From an uncultured Acidocella sp. (lineage in GTDB: Bacteria > Pseudomonadota > Alphaproteobacteria > Acetobacterales > Acetobacteraceae), in the NCBI RefSeq assembly GCF_946222605.1, contig NZ_CAMIIE010000006.1, positions 25,340 through 89,339 on the forward strand: DNA of 64,000 nucleotides, in the 5' to 3' direction. Below are positions 45,597 through 54,710 of the stretch, one piece after another. Made by a program: the position numbers and the translations under genes. Under the pieces are notes generated by a model, which was given only the letters and a program-made list of their open reading frames with translations, was not told the origin of the DNA and searched no databases. Positions within the stretch are counted from its first letter, which is position 1. The number at the start of each line of letters is the position of its first letter.

Positions 45597-46487
45597 TTAC
45601 GCCGTTTCCAGCTCCAGCCGCGCCAGATCCTCCAGCATCGTCGGCCCGGTCGGCGTCCAGCCCAGCGTCGCGCGGGTCCAGGCGCTGGAGGCCGGCATGT
45701 CATGCCCGGCGAACATCGCCAGCCAGCCGAAATAACCCTGCGCCTCCTCCGGGGTGATCGACTTCACCGGCAATTTCAGCTGCGCGCTCAGCACCCGCGC
45801 GATATCGCGCATCGCCACCCCTTCCTCGGCCACCGCATGATACACCGCCCCCGGCCGCGCCGCCTCCAGCGCCAGCCGGTAGAGCCGCGCCACATCCGCC
45901 CGCGCCGCCGCCGGCCAGCGATTCGTCCCCTCGCCGATAATCGCCAGATAGCCATGCTGCAAAGCCAGCTGGATGTAATAGCTCACCAGCCCCTGCCGGC
46001 GCGGATCATGCACCTGCGGCAAGCGCATGATCGCCCCCGCCCCGCCCTGGTCCGCCAGCGCCCGCGCCGCCTCTTCGGATGCCGCGCGCGGCACGCTCGC
46101 ATCCGGCCGCGCCGCCTCCGTCGCCACTTCCCCCGCCTCGTTGCGGGCAATGCCGGTGCCGGAGGTGACGATCAGCGGCTTTTTGCTCCCCGCCAGCCCC
46201 GCCCCCAGTGCGGCAACGACATGCCGGTCATCCTCGCAATTCGCCATGAAGGTGGAGAAATCATGGTTGAAGGCCAGATGCGCCACAGCGTCGGCCTCGG
46301 CGGCGGCCTTGGTCAGCAATGGGTAATCCTTCATATCGCCGTGCAGGGCGCGCGCCCCGGTCGCTTCCAGCGCGGCGCGCTTGGCCTCGTCGCGATACAG
46401 CCCGGTCACCTCATGCCCGGCCAGTATCAGCTCCTTCACCAGAGCGGACCCTATAAATCCTGTCGCACCCGTTACGAAAATACGCAT
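45597..46487 (-). CDS. NAD(P)-dependent SDR/epimerase-like protein
   Basis: A 296-residue atypical short-chain dehydrogenase. The Rossmann motif is RIFVTGATGFIGSALV at the N-terminus. The usual YxxxK catalytic pair is not evident at the expected place, as in many atypical SDRs that bind NADPH. I start at ATG 46487 behind AAGGA rather than TTG 46493. It diverges from an XRE regulator, its likely controller. The substrate is unknown. Confidence 0.82.
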   Translation of the reverse strand: MRIFVTGATGFIGSALVKELILAGHEVTGLYRDEAKRAALEATGARALHGDMKDYPLLTKAAAEADAVAHLAFNHDFSTFMANCEDDRHVVAALGAGLAGSKKPLIVTSGTGIARNEAGEVATEAARPDASVPRAASEEAARALADQGGAGAIMRLPQVHDPRRQGLVSYYIQLALQHGYLAIIGEGTNRWPAAARADVARLYRLALEAARPGAVYHAVAEEGVAMRDIARVLSAQLKLPVKSITPEEAQGYFGWLAMFAGHDMPASSAWTRATLGWTPTGPTMLEDLARLELETA

Positions 46488-46569
46488 GGTCAAATCCTTC
46501 CATTTTGCCTCTGGCGGAAGATTTGGCCCGCACGCTATGATAGAAAAGACGTGAGTTTATCCTATTATA

Positions 46570-47412
46570 ATGTCTCATAGCCTCGCCCCCGCCAACCTCC
46601 TCGGCAGCTACCTGAAAGACCGCCGCGCCCGGCTGGACCCGGCGGCGCTGGGCCTGCCCGCCGCGCGCCGGCGCACCCCCGGCCTGCGCCGCGAGGAGGT
46701 CGCCCAGCGCGCCAATATCAGCCCGGCCTGGTACACCTGGCTGGAACAAGGCCGCGGCGGCGCCCCCTCGGCCGATGTGCTGGACCGCATCGCCCGCGCC
46801 TTGATGCTGACCGATATCGAGCGCGAACATCTCTTCCTGCTCGGGCTCGGCCGCCCGCCGGAGGTGAAATATCGCACCGGCCCGGTCACCCCGCGCCTGC
46901 AACGGGTGCTGGATGCCCTCTCCCCCACCCCGGCGGTCATCCGCACCGCGATCTGGGATGTCGCCGCCTGGAACCGCGCCGCCTGCGTGCTGCTGGCCGA
47001 TTACGACGCGCTGCCGCCGGAGAACCGCAACATATTGCGCCATATGTTCCTGGAGCCGCGCGCCCGCGCCGCCCAGCATGACTGGGAAACCGTCGCCCGT
47101 TTCGTCCTCGGCGCCTTCCGGGTGGATACCGCCCGCAGCGGTGCCGCCGCCGAAATCGCCCCGCTGGTCGAGGAGCTCTCTCGCAAAAGCCCGGATTTCG
47201 CCCGCATGTGGCAGGAGCACGACCTCCACGGCGCCCCCGGCGAGGCGGTGAAGCATATCAAGCATCCGCTGCTCGGCCCGCTCGCCTTCGAATATTCCGC
47301 CTTCGCCGTCGATGGCCGGCCGGATCTGACCCTGGTCATTTACAACCCGCTTGATGCGAAAGATCTCGCCCGCCTCGCCGCTTTGCTCGCCCCCCCCCAA
47401 GACAAACCGTGA
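46570..47412 (+). CDS. XRE-family regulator with MmyB-like ligand domain
   Basis: A 280-residue regulator. The HTH lies near residues 28-90 (TPGLRREEVAQRANISPAWYTWLEQGR), and a C-terminal MmyB-like domain that probably binds a small lipid-like ligand covers about 110-275. These regulators are commonly divergent from a single SDR gene and control it; the same arrangement is seen here with 82 bp between the starts. Confidence 0.88.
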   Translation: MSHSLAPANLLGSYLKDRRARLDPAALGLPAARRRTPGLRREEVAQRANISPAWYTWLEQGRGGAPSADVLDRIARALMLTDIEREHLFLLGLGRPPEVKYRTGPVTPRLQRVLDALSPTPAVIRTAIWDVAAWNRAACVLLADYDALPPENRNILRHMFLEPRARAAQHDWETVARFVLGAFRVDTARSGAAAEIAPLVEELSRKSPDFARMWQEHDLHGAPGEAVKHIKHPLLGPLAFEYSAFAVDGRPDLTLVIYNPLDAKDLARLAALLAPPQDKP

Positions 47413-47431
47413 ACAGCCACCTATAACGGGG

Positions 47432-50152
47432 ATGATGCCGCCCCTCCCCGCCCTGCCCGCTTTGGCCGCCGGCCATGGCCGCGCCGTCCTGCTGGATGCG
47501 GACGGGGTGATTTCGACCATCAAGCCCGGCACGGTGGCACGCCAGGTCGGCGCCTCCATCCCGCTCGCCATCCATGTGCCCGCCACCCTCCGGCGCCTCG
47601 GCAACCCGGCGATTCAGCTGCTGGACCTGCTGGAACTCTTCGCCTTCGTGCATCCGGCGCAAAGCCTCGCCCCCACCCCGGCCGGGCTGGCACGCGCCCT
47701 GGAACTCCCCGTCCCCATCTCGCTCGACTCCGCCGCCCAGGCACTGCCGGAAATGGCCGCCCTGCTGCTCACCCGGCTGGCGGCGGGCAAGGACACCCCG
47801 GCCAACCGCGACGCCGCCGGCCTTGCCGCCCGCATGGGAGCGGCCGGCTGGCTCTGGGCGCCCTATGTGCTGGCAGCCCTCGGCCAGCCCGACGCCAAAC
47901 CGGACGGCATGGCGATGCGGCTGTGGAAGCGCCTGCCGAAATGGGAGGAAATCGCCCCGCGCCCGCCGCCCTCCAGCTTTCCCATCACCCCGGTCGAAGC
48001 CCGCTCGCGCCTGGCCTCGCTGCTCGGCCCCGAGGCCGAACAGCGCCCCGCCCAGGCGGATTTCTGCTCCGCCGCCACCGCCGCCTTCGCCCCGCGCGCG
48101 GTCGAGGGCAGCCCGCAAGTGGTCCTCGCCGAGGCCGGCACCGGCACCGGCAAGACCATGGGCTATCTCGCCCCCGCCTCGCTCTGGGCGACGCGCAACA
48201 AGGGCGCGGTCTGGGTTTCCACCTATACCCGGCATCTGCAACGCCAGATCGAGCAGGAAGCCCAACGCCTGCCCGCCGGCACCAATGTCGTGCTGCGCAA
48301 AGGCCGGGAGAATTATCTCTGCCTGCTGAATTTCGAAGACGCGATGAACGCCGAAACCCGCGCCATCCCGCTCGGCCTCATCGCCCGCTGGGCCGCCGCG
48401 AGTGCCGATGGCGATCTCTTCGGCGGCGATCTGCCCGGCTGGTTCGCCGAGCTTTACGGCCAGGGGCTGCTCGCCTCCATCGCCGACCGGCGCGGCGAAT
48501 GCATCCATGCCGCCTGCCCGCATTTCTCCACCTGCGTCATCGAGCGCGTCATCCGCAATGCCCGCCAGGCGGATCTGGTCATCGCCAACCATGCGCTGGT
48601 GATGGCGCAATCCGTCTGGGGCGGGCTGGACGATGACAGCGTGCCCACACGCTACGTGTTCGACGAAGGCCACCATATTTTCGACGCCGCCGACAGCGCC
48701 TTCTCCATCGAGCTGTCCGGCACGGCGATGGCGGAGCTGCGCCGCTGGCTGCTGGGGCCGGAGGGCACGCGCTCGCGCGCCCGCGGCCTGGCGAAGCGGC
48801 TGGAGGATATGGCGGCGGTGGACGAGCCCACCCATAAAGCCATCACCCAGGCCGTGCATCTGGCCAAATGCCTGCCCGCGCCGATGTTCTCCGTGCGGCT
48901 GGACCCGGAACTCGCCGCCGACGACAACCCGGCTGAGGCCCTGCTGCGCGCCCTGCGGGCCCAGGCCCGCGCCCGCGCCAGCGAGGCCGATCTCAACGCC
49001 CCCTTCGGCTTCGAGACCGATCTGCACCCGCTGAATGAGGACGCGCTGCCCGCCGCCCGCAAACTCTCCAAAGCCATAGCCCTGCTGCGCGCCCCCCTGG
49101 TGGCGTTGCGCGAGCGCATGCTGGAGCGGCTGGAAACCGAGCCGGAGCTTGAGGAGGCGATGCGCCAGCGCCTGGAGAGCGCCGCCCGCAGCCTGAAGCG
49201 CCGCGCCATCGACCCGCTCTCCGGCTGGGGCCGCATCCTCGACGGCATGGAGGCCGAGCCCGCCCCCGGCGAGCGCCCCGCGCGCATCGAATTCCTGCGG
49301 CTGGACCGCGAGGCCGGCACGGACAAGGACATCGCCCTGCTCTCGCATCTGCTGGACCCGACGGAGGCCTTCACCCAATCCATCGCCGCCCCGGCGCATG
49401 GGCTGCTGATCACCTCCGCCACGCTGCGCGACGGCACGGACATGGAAGAGGCCTGGGAAAATGCCGAGGCCCGCACAGGTGCGGCGCATCTCGCCGCCCC
49501 CGCCATCCGCGCCGCCTTCGACAGCCCCTTCGATTACGGCGCGCGCACCCGCGTGGTGCTGGTCTCGGACGTCAACACCCAGGATCTCGGCCAGCTCGCC
49601 GGCGCCTACAAGGCCCTGTTCGAGGCGGCGGGCGGCGGCGGGCTCGGGCTGTTCACCGCGATCTCGCGCCTGCGCGCCGTGCACGCCAAAATCGCCGCGC
49701 CGCTGGAGGCGAAGAACATCCCGCTCTATGCCCAGCATGTCGATGCGATGGATAACGCGACGTTAGTGGACATCTTCCGCGCCGAGGAACATTCCTGCCT
49801 GCTCGGCACCGATGCGATGCGCGACGGCGTCGATATCCCCGGCAATGCCCTGCGGCTGGTGGTGTTCGAGCGCACCCCCTGGCCCCGCCCGGACATTCTC
49901 CACCGCACCAGGCGCACCCATCTCAGCCACGGCGCGCCGAAGGATTACGACGACGCGATCGTGCGGCTGCGCCTGCGCCAGGCCTTCGGCCGGCTGATCC
50001 GCCGCGCCGACGACCGCGGCGTCTTCGTCCTGCTCGACCGCGCCTTCCCCTCAAGACTGCTCACGGCCTTTCCAGAACAGGCAAGGATCATCAAATCCTC
50101 GCTGTCGGAAGCGGTGACGGGGATCGGACGGTTTTTACGGGAGGAGGTTTGA
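47432..50152 (+). CDS. DinG-like ATP-dependent DNA helicase
   Basis: About 906 residues. An extra N-terminal domain (about 1-200) precedes the XPD/DinG helicase core: Walker A in EAGTGTGKTMGY (about residue 235), iron-sulfur cysteines near 297 and 356-368 (CLLNFED, CIHAACPHFSTC), NHALVM, the FDEGHH box near 410, and a C-terminal motif ending FGRLIRRADDRGVFVLLD. It unwinds DNA or R-loops 5' to 3'. I start at ATG 47432, after the XRE gene; an upstream frame inside that gene is not used. DinG is the nearest named family. Confidence 0.88.
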   Translation: MMPPLPALPALAAGHGRAVLLDADGVISTIKPGTVARQVGASIPLAIHVPATLRRLGNPAIQLLDLLELFAFVHPAQSLAPTPAGLARALELPVPISLDSAAQALPEMAALLLTRLAAGKDTPANRDAAGLAARMGAAGWLWAPYVLAALGQPDAKPDGMAMRLWKRLPKWEEIAPRPPPSSFPITPVEARSRLASLLGPEAEQRPAQADFCSAATAAFAPRAVEGSPQVVLAEAGTGTGKTMGYLAPASLWATRNKGAVWVSTYTRHLQRQIEQEAQRLPAGTNVVLRKGRENYLCLLNFEDAMNAETRAIPLGLIARWAAASADGDLFGGDLPGWFAELYGQGLLASIADRRGECIHAACPHFSTCVIERVIRNARQADLVIANHALVMAQSVWGGLDDDSVPTRYVFDEGHHIFDAADSAFSIELSGTAMAELRRWLLGPEGTRSRARGLAKRLEDMAAVDEPTHKAITQAVHLAKCLPAPMFSVRLDPELAADDNPAEALLRALRAQARARASEADLNAPFGFETDLHPLNEDALPAARKLSKAIALLRAPLVALRERMLERLETEPELEEAMRQRLESAARSLKRRAIDPLSGWGRILDGMEAEPAPGERPARIEFLRLDREAGTDKDIALLSHLLDPTEAFTQSIAAPAHGLLITSATLRDGTDMEEAWENAEARTGAAHLAAPAIRAAFDSPFDYGARTRVVLVSDVNTQDLGQLAGAYKALFEAAGGGGLGLFTAISRLRAVHAKIAAPLEAKNIPLYAQHVDAMDNATLVDIFRAEEHSCLLGTDAMRDGVDIPGNALRLVVFERTPWPRPDILHRTRRTHLSHGAPKDYDDAIVRLRLRQAFGRLIRRADDRGVFVLLDRAFPSRLLTAFPEQARIIKSSLSEAVTGIGRFLREEV

Positions 50153-50357
50153 GGGGCGAAATGGGCCGATTGCTGCACGCCTGAAGGGCTACAAACGGTC
50201 TCGGAATCCACTAGATTTTTGATCTGCGAACGCGCAGCGATTCCTGTGCTCCGTCAGCCGATATGGAGAGCTTGCCCCCATTTATGATAAAAGCTCCACG
50301 CTGGTCATCGCAGGACGTGAACGGCATACCGTTGGCTGCGGCTCTATGATAGAAAGA

Positions 50358-50651
50358 TCAGTCAATGAATTCCAATCCAATTGCTTTTCCCATCACCCAC
50401 ACGCGGCGGACAAGCCGTGGGTCTTGGGTTCCTGCCTGGAAATAAAATTTTTCTGGAACTTGCGTCAACCATTCAGTTTCAACACGCGCGCCTATCTTCG
50501 ATAATTCGACAACCAAACAGTCAATACCAGCTGGCCGCTTATTGCTAAAAAGCAGCTTACCACCCCAAAGTATTCGGCAGCGTTCTACCTTTCTCCGATC
50601 CCGCTTGCTCGCTGGAAAAGGCAGCGTAACATTCGAAAGATTCGGTTTCAT
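50358..50651 (-). CDS. PilZ-domain protein
   Basis: A 97-residue single PilZ domain, a receptor for cyclic di-GMP. The RxxxR motif is present as RKVER (residues 20-24). The second motif reads ELSKIG, with glutamate in place of the usual Asp or Asn, so binding may be altered. It starts 12 bp after the unknown gene upstream and is probably co-transcribed with it. Confidence 0.75.
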   Translation of the reverse strand: MKPNLSNVTLPFPASKRDRRKVERCRILWGGKLLFSNKRPAGIDCLVVELSKIGARVETEWLTQVPEKFYFQAGTQDPRLVRRVWVMGKAIGLEFID

Positions 50652-50663
50652 CTGTAAGATTTT

Positions 50664-51008
50664 CTATTTTGCAGCGCCGGAAATACGAAAATTCTTACAC
50701 GACAGATCGATATAATCACCTGAATATGACCGATGATATTCATTGAATACGTCGAGATATGCTTCCGCCTCTTTTATAGCGTCTTCCGCCGACGAGAAAT
50801 TTCGAATACCTGCGTTGTCAGCCATGAGCGCCCATGGGCTCAAGCCATTTTCGTCAGCTGCGCGTGGAACCATGACAACCCATGGCTTTCTGGCCCCCGG
50901 ACGACTGACTGCAGCGAAGCCTACACAAACGAAGCAGTTTTGCCCACGCTTGTCCCAAACGTAGTTAGAAAAGATATTTTTTTTGTTAATTTTTCTAAAC
51001 ACGTTCAT
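50664..51008 (-). CDS. Unknown protein, 114 residues
   Basis: A soluble protein without signal peptide. It has a charged N-terminus (MNVFRKINKKN), a cysteine pair in NCFVCVGF, and a C-terminal helix (SSAEDAIKEAEAYLDVFNEY). No family is recognised. AGGAGAG precedes the ATG but lies within a perfect hairpin (51009-51047) that could hide it. The gene is AT-rich compared with the core genes, as is the serine recombinase next to it. Confidence 0.6.
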   Translation of the reverse strand: MNVFRKINKKNIFSNYVWDKRGQNCFVCVGFAAVSRPGARKPWVVMVPRAADENGLSPWALMADNAGIRNFSSAEDAIKEAEAYLDVFNEYHRSYSGDYIDLSCKNFRISGAAK

Positions 51009-51139
51009 GCTTCTCTCCTTATTAGGGGTCCCTTATTTAAGAGAAGCCAAAGCTATGACCGACAGCTCTACAGTTAGCTTGAATTATCAAGTTTTTGGAT
51101 CTGGATTGTCCTTTCGATTGTTAGTGAAAAGGGACCCCT
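51009..51139. promoter_or_regulatory. Nested dyads between the 114-residue gene and the resolvase
   Basis: GCTTCTCT (51009-51016) and AGAGAAGC (51040-51047) flank AGGGGTCCCTT (51024-51034); the same 11-mer recurs inverted at 51129-51139 as AAGGGACCCCT. The core AGGG-GT-CCCT is symmetric about a 2-bp centre, the form of a serine-recombinase crossover site. The first hairpin also contains the ribosome binding site of the leftward gene. Binding by the neighbouring resolvase is an inference. Confidence 0.5.
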
Positions 51140-51231
51140 TTTTGTCAATATCCCAGTCGCTATTGGTCTCGGTCTCTTCTTCCTCTACGCGCCCATATGC
51201 TGAGAATGTTAATTCGATTATGGGACAGCAA

Positions 51232-51846
51232 ATGAGCACCATTGGGTACGCCCGCGTGTCAACGGACGAGCAAAATTTGAGCCTTCAAATCGACGCTCTT
51301 AAAGCAGTAGGGTGTGAGAAGATTTTCTCTGATCAAGGCATCTCCGGGAGCCTCGCAAGTCGGCCCAACCTCAACAGAGCTCTCCGAACCCTAAGGGCTG
51401 GAGACAAGCTTGTGGTATGGCGTCTCGACCGGCTAGGCCGGTCTCTCGTCAATCTGATTCAACTGCTTGATCAACTGGGGGAAAAGGGGGTCAGGTTTCA
51501 TTCTCTGAATGAGAATATTGATACCACCTCGTCGGGGGGCAGATTGGTTTTTCACATGATGGCCGCCCTAGCCGAGTTCGAACGCACTTTAATCAGTGAG
51601 CGGACCCGCGCCGGCATGGCTGCCGCGAGGGCTAAAGGTAAACATGTTGGACGCCCCCCGTCATTGACTCATGAGCAGTGCCTCGACGCCATGCGGCTCA
51701 TCAAGTACGAAAACCACTCGCTCAAAGCTGTTGCAGAACGTTACAATGTTACCACACACACACTACTCCGCCGGATCAATCTTGAAGTAAAACAAAACCA
51801 TTCTCTTTCCGGCGGGGCTGGGCCAGTTGCCGCCCAACCGCTTTAG
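51232..51846 (+). CDS. Serine resolvase/invertase
   Basis: A 204-residue small serine recombinase of the Tn3 resolvase/Hin invertase family. IGYARVSTDEQ holds the catalytic serine, SDQGISGSL and VWRLDRLGRSL follow, AEFERTLISERTRAG is the E-helix region, and an HTH closes the protein. I start at ATG 51232 after a GGGACA; ATG 51220 is also possible, and the longer frame from 50983 is not used. It has no transposase next to it. Two inverted dyads upstream are possible recombination sites. Confidence 0.92.
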   Translation: MSTIGYARVSTDEQNLSLQIDALKAVGCEKIFSDQGISGSLASRPNLNRALRTLRAGDKLVVWRLDRLGRSLVNLIQLLDQLGEKGVRFHSLNENIDTTSSGGRLVFHMMAALAEFERTLISERTRAGMAAARAKGKHVGRPPSLTHEQCLDAMRLIKYENHSLKAVAERYNVTTHTLLRRINLEVKQNHSLSGGAGPVAAQPL

Positions 51847-51988
51847 AGGGAAAAACAGAGTAACCCGCCATTGACTGCCGGCAGTCGTACCGGCAGAGGA
51901 CGGCCCAATGTCGCCGCTTGATTACCGCCTGAGAGCTGACGCTAGACGGCAGGCTCTGAGTGTGAAACCGTGCGCTAGAAAACCCCCC

Positions 51989-52022
51989 ACATCATAGAGA
52001 AGATCACATCATAGAGAAGATC
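51989..52022 (+). repeat. 17-bp tandem duplication before the VOC gene
   Basis: ACATCATAGAGAAGATC occurs twice head to tail (51989-52005, 52006-52022) and ends exactly at the ATG of the VOC gene. It duplicates the region that would hold the ribosome binding site (AGAGAAG). A recent slippage event is the simplest reading. Confidence 0.75.
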
Positions 52023-52397
52023 ATGCTTGACCATGTAACGATCAAAGTGTGTGATCTTGAAAAGTCGCGGTTGTTTTATGATCAAGCCCTTGCGCCACTG
52101 AACATCATGCGCGTGTCTGATGGCGAAGCAAATTTTTCTGGCTATGGGTCCGAAGAAAAGGCTTATTTCTGGATTGGTGGAAAAAATCCCAAACCTATCA
52201 CGGGAATGCACATAGCGTTTGTCGCCAAGAACCGCGCTGCGGTTGATGCTTTCTATGCAGCCGCGCTCGCCGGAGGTGGTCGCGACAACGGCGCACCAGG
52301 GCTTAGACCTCATTATCATGATGATTATTATGGCGCCTTTGTGCTTGACCCTGACGGACACAATATAGAGGCTGTCTGTCATCGTCCGATTGAATGA
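52023..52397 (+). CDS. VOC-superfamily (glyoxalase-like) protein
   Basis: A 124-residue vicinal-oxygen-chelate protein: MLDHVTIKVCDLEKSRLFYD at the start, H75-containing GMHIAFVAKN in the middle, and the C-terminal DPDGHNIEAVCH with a metal-ligand glutamate. The fold serves dioxygenases, lyases and resistance proteins; the substrate is unknown. The start lies directly behind a 17-bp tandem repeat. Confidence 0.85.
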   Translation: MLDHVTIKVCDLEKSRLFYDQALAPLNIMRVSDGEANFSGYGSEEKAYFWIGGKNPKPITGMHIAFVAKNRAAVDAFYAAALAGGGRDNGAPGLRPHYHDDYYGAFVLDPDGHNIEAVCHRPIE

Positions 52398-52457
52398 CCG
52401 CTTGGGTTGGGTCGGCCAAACTCGATTACGACGCAGAACCAGCCGTTCCGCTCCCCC

Positions 52458-53321
52458 CTACCCCCCGCGCAGCCGTCCCCGGCCCGCCAGCAGCACCTGC
52501 CCCAGCGCCGTCACCGCGTCGGTGCCGCCATAGCGGCCGCCCAGCAGCACGAACTCCACCGGCCCCAGCGAGGGCAACGCCCCCGGCGGCACGTCCTCCA
52601 ACCCGGGCGGGATCAGCTCCGCCGCCAGCGGCACCACCCCCAGCCCCGCCATCGCCGCCGCGCGCAGCCCGCTCAGACTGCCGCTGGTGCAAGCCACGCG
52701 CCAGGGCATGCGGTTGGCGTCCAGCACCGCCAAGGCGCGTTTGCGGGTCATGCTCGGCGGCGGATAGATCACCAGTGGCACCCGCGCCCCCGCCGCCAGC
52801 ACCAGACCCTTGCGCCCCACCCAGCGCAGCTCATCCACCCAGGCGCGCTGGCCGCGCACATCCCCCTCCCGGCGCTTGGCCAGAATCAAATCCAGCTGCC
52901 CGGCATCGAAGCGCTCATATAAATCCTCGCTCAACCCCACCGTCAGTTCGAGATCCACCTGCTCATGCCGGTCCCGGAAATCCGCCAGCAGCTCCGGCAG
53001 CGCCGAGAACACGAAATCCTCCGAGGCGCCGAAGCGGATGCGCCCGCGCAGCGCCCCGCCGGCCAGATATTCGCCGATCCTGGCATTCGCCCCCAGCACC
53101 TGCCGGGCGAAGGGCAGCACCGCGTCGCCATCCGGGGTCAGCCGCACATGGTGGGTATCGCGCGCCAGCAGCCGCTTGCCGGTCTGCGCCTCCAGCCGCG
53201 CCACATGCTGGCTGACGGCGGACTGGCTGATCCCGAGCTGCCGGGCGGCGGCGGAAAATCCGCCCGCCTGGGCGACGGCGACGAAGCTGCGCAGCAGAAC
53301 GGGATCGAGCAACAGGTCCAT
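52458..53321 (-). CDS. LysR-family regulator
   Basis: A 287-residue LysR protein with N-terminal HTH (GFSAAARQLGISQSAVSQHV) and a substrate-binding effector domain. I start at ATG 53321 (MDLLLDP); ten more residues upstream lack support. It diverges from a ClC-type transporter gene and may control it. Confidence 0.88.
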   Translation of the reverse strand: MDLLLDPVLLRSFVAVAQAGGFSAAARQLGISQSAVSQHVARLEAQTGKRLLARDTHHVRLTPDGDAVLPFARQVLGANARIGEYLAGGALRGRIRFGASEDFVFSALPELLADFRDRHEQVDLELTVGLSEDLYERFDAGQLDLILAKRREGDVRGQRAWVDELRWVGRKGLVLAAGARVPLVIYPPPSMTRKRALAVLDANRMPWRVACTSGSLSGLRAAAMAGLGVVPLAAELIPPGLEDVPPGALPSLGPVEFVLLGGRYGGTDAVTALGQVLLAGRGRLRGG

Positions 53322-53414
53322 GAGTCTGCTTATAACAAACCACAATAACAAATATAACTGTTATTTCGATTCAAAATCGCGCAAAGCATCGCCGCAGACA
53401 AGGAGCATTTTCCA

Positions 53415-54710
53415 ATGAGCGGCACGGCGCGGCATTCCCTGAAACTGGCCCTGGTGACCATCCTGGTCGGCGTCGCCGGCGGGATCGGCGGCGGCAGCAT
53501 GGCGCTGCTGCTGCATGCCGTGCAGCATGTCACCTATGGCTACAGTCTGCGGGATCTGGTCGGGCCGGAGAGTTTCCTCACCGCCGTCGCCGCCGTGCCG
53601 CCCTGGCACCGCGCGCTGGCGCTTGCCGGCGCCGGGCTGATGGCGGGGCTGGGCTGGTGGGCGGTGTATAATCGCGGCGCCAAGCTGGTCAGCATCAAAT
53701 CCGCCGCCAGCAGCGGCAAGCAGATGCCCTATGCCAGCACCACCGGCCACGCTTTGCTGCAGATCATCACCGTCGCCATGGGCTCGCCCTTGGGGCGGGA
53801 AGTGGCGCCACGCGAAATCGCCGCGCTGCTGACGCAGCGCCTCACCAATTGGGCCGGCATCACCGGGGAGGAGGCGAAAATCCTGCTCGGCTGCGGCGCC
53901 GGGGCTGGGCTGGCGGCGGTCTATAACGTGCCGCTGGGCGGGGCGGTGTTCGCGCTGGAGGTGCTGATCCTGCGGCTCGACCCGCGCTCGATCCTGATGG
54001 CGCTGGCCAGCTCCTGCATCGCCGCCATGCTCGCCTGGTCGGTGCTGGGCGATGTGCCGCAATATCACATCCCGGATTTCACCTTGTCCGCGCCGCTGCT
54101 GGTGCTGTGCGTGCTGGCCGCCCCCATCATCGGGCTGGCCGGGCACGGCTTCGCCCGCCTCACCGCCGCCGCGCGCAAACATATGCGCACGGATGCCCGC
54201 CTCATCCGCCGCTGCCTGGCGGTGTTCACGCTGATCGGCCTGGCCGCCATGGCCTTCCCGCAGTTGCCCGGCAATGGCAAGGGGCCGATCCAGCTCGGGC
54301 TGGAGAGCGCTCTGCCGCTGCATCTGACGCTGGCATTGCTGGGGCTGAAGCTGGCGGCCATCGCGGGCGCCCTCTGGGCCGGCGCGGAAGGCGGGGTGCT
54401 CACACCAGGGCTGACCGTCGGCGCCTTGCTCTCCACCTTGCTCGTGCTGGGCTGGAACATGGTGCTGCCGGCGGTGCCGGCCGGGGCCTTCGCCCTGGTC
54501 GGCGCCGCCGCCTTTCTCGGCGTCTCGATGGAGATGCCCTTCACCGCGGTGGCGCTGATGTTCGGCTTTACCCGCGTCGGGCAGGATTTCCTGGTGCCGC
54601 TGATCCTCACCGCGGCGCTGGCCAGCGCCACCAGCCGGGCCGTGCCCTTGGTCCAGGCCGCATTGGCCAACCGTCGCGCCCCCGCCCCGGAGGGCGAAAC
54701 CGCGATTTAG
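53415..54710 (+). CDS. ClC-family chloride channel or transporter
   Basis: A 431-residue polytopic membrane protein of the ClC family. About ten hydrophobic segments are seen. GSPLGREVAPREI corresponds to the GREGP-like helix-N region, with valine-alanine where EG is common, so the gating glutamate may differ. YNVPLGGAVFALEVL matches helices that bind chloride. It may be a Cl-/H+ exchanger or a channel; the sequence does not settle this. Its stop overlaps that of eutC on the other strand. Confidence 0.87.
   Translation: MSGTARHSLKLALVTILVGVAGGIGGGSMALLLHAVQHVTYGYSLRDLVGPESFLTAVAAVPPWHRALALAGAGLMAGLGWWAVYNRGAKLVSIKSAASSGKQMPYASTTGHALLQIITVAMGSPLGREVAPREIAALLTQRLTNWAGITGEEAKILLGCGAGAGLAAVYNVPLGGAVFALEVLILRLDPRSILMALASSCIAAMLAWSVLGDVPQYHIPDFTLSAPLLVLCVLAAPIIGLAGHGFARLTAAARKHMRTDARLIRRCLAVFTLIGLAAMAFPQLPGNGKGPIQLGLESALPLHLTLALLGLKLAAIAGALWAGAEGGVLTPGLTVGALLSTLLVLGWNMVLPAVPAGAFALVGAAAFLGVSMEMPFTAVALMFGFTRVGQDFLVPLILTAALASATSRAVPLVQAALANRRAPAPEGETAI

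Noticed and set aside
47336..49738. 800-codon minus-strand frame opposite the DinG-like gene
   Set aside because: Compositionally biased shadow; helicase motifs are on the plus strand.
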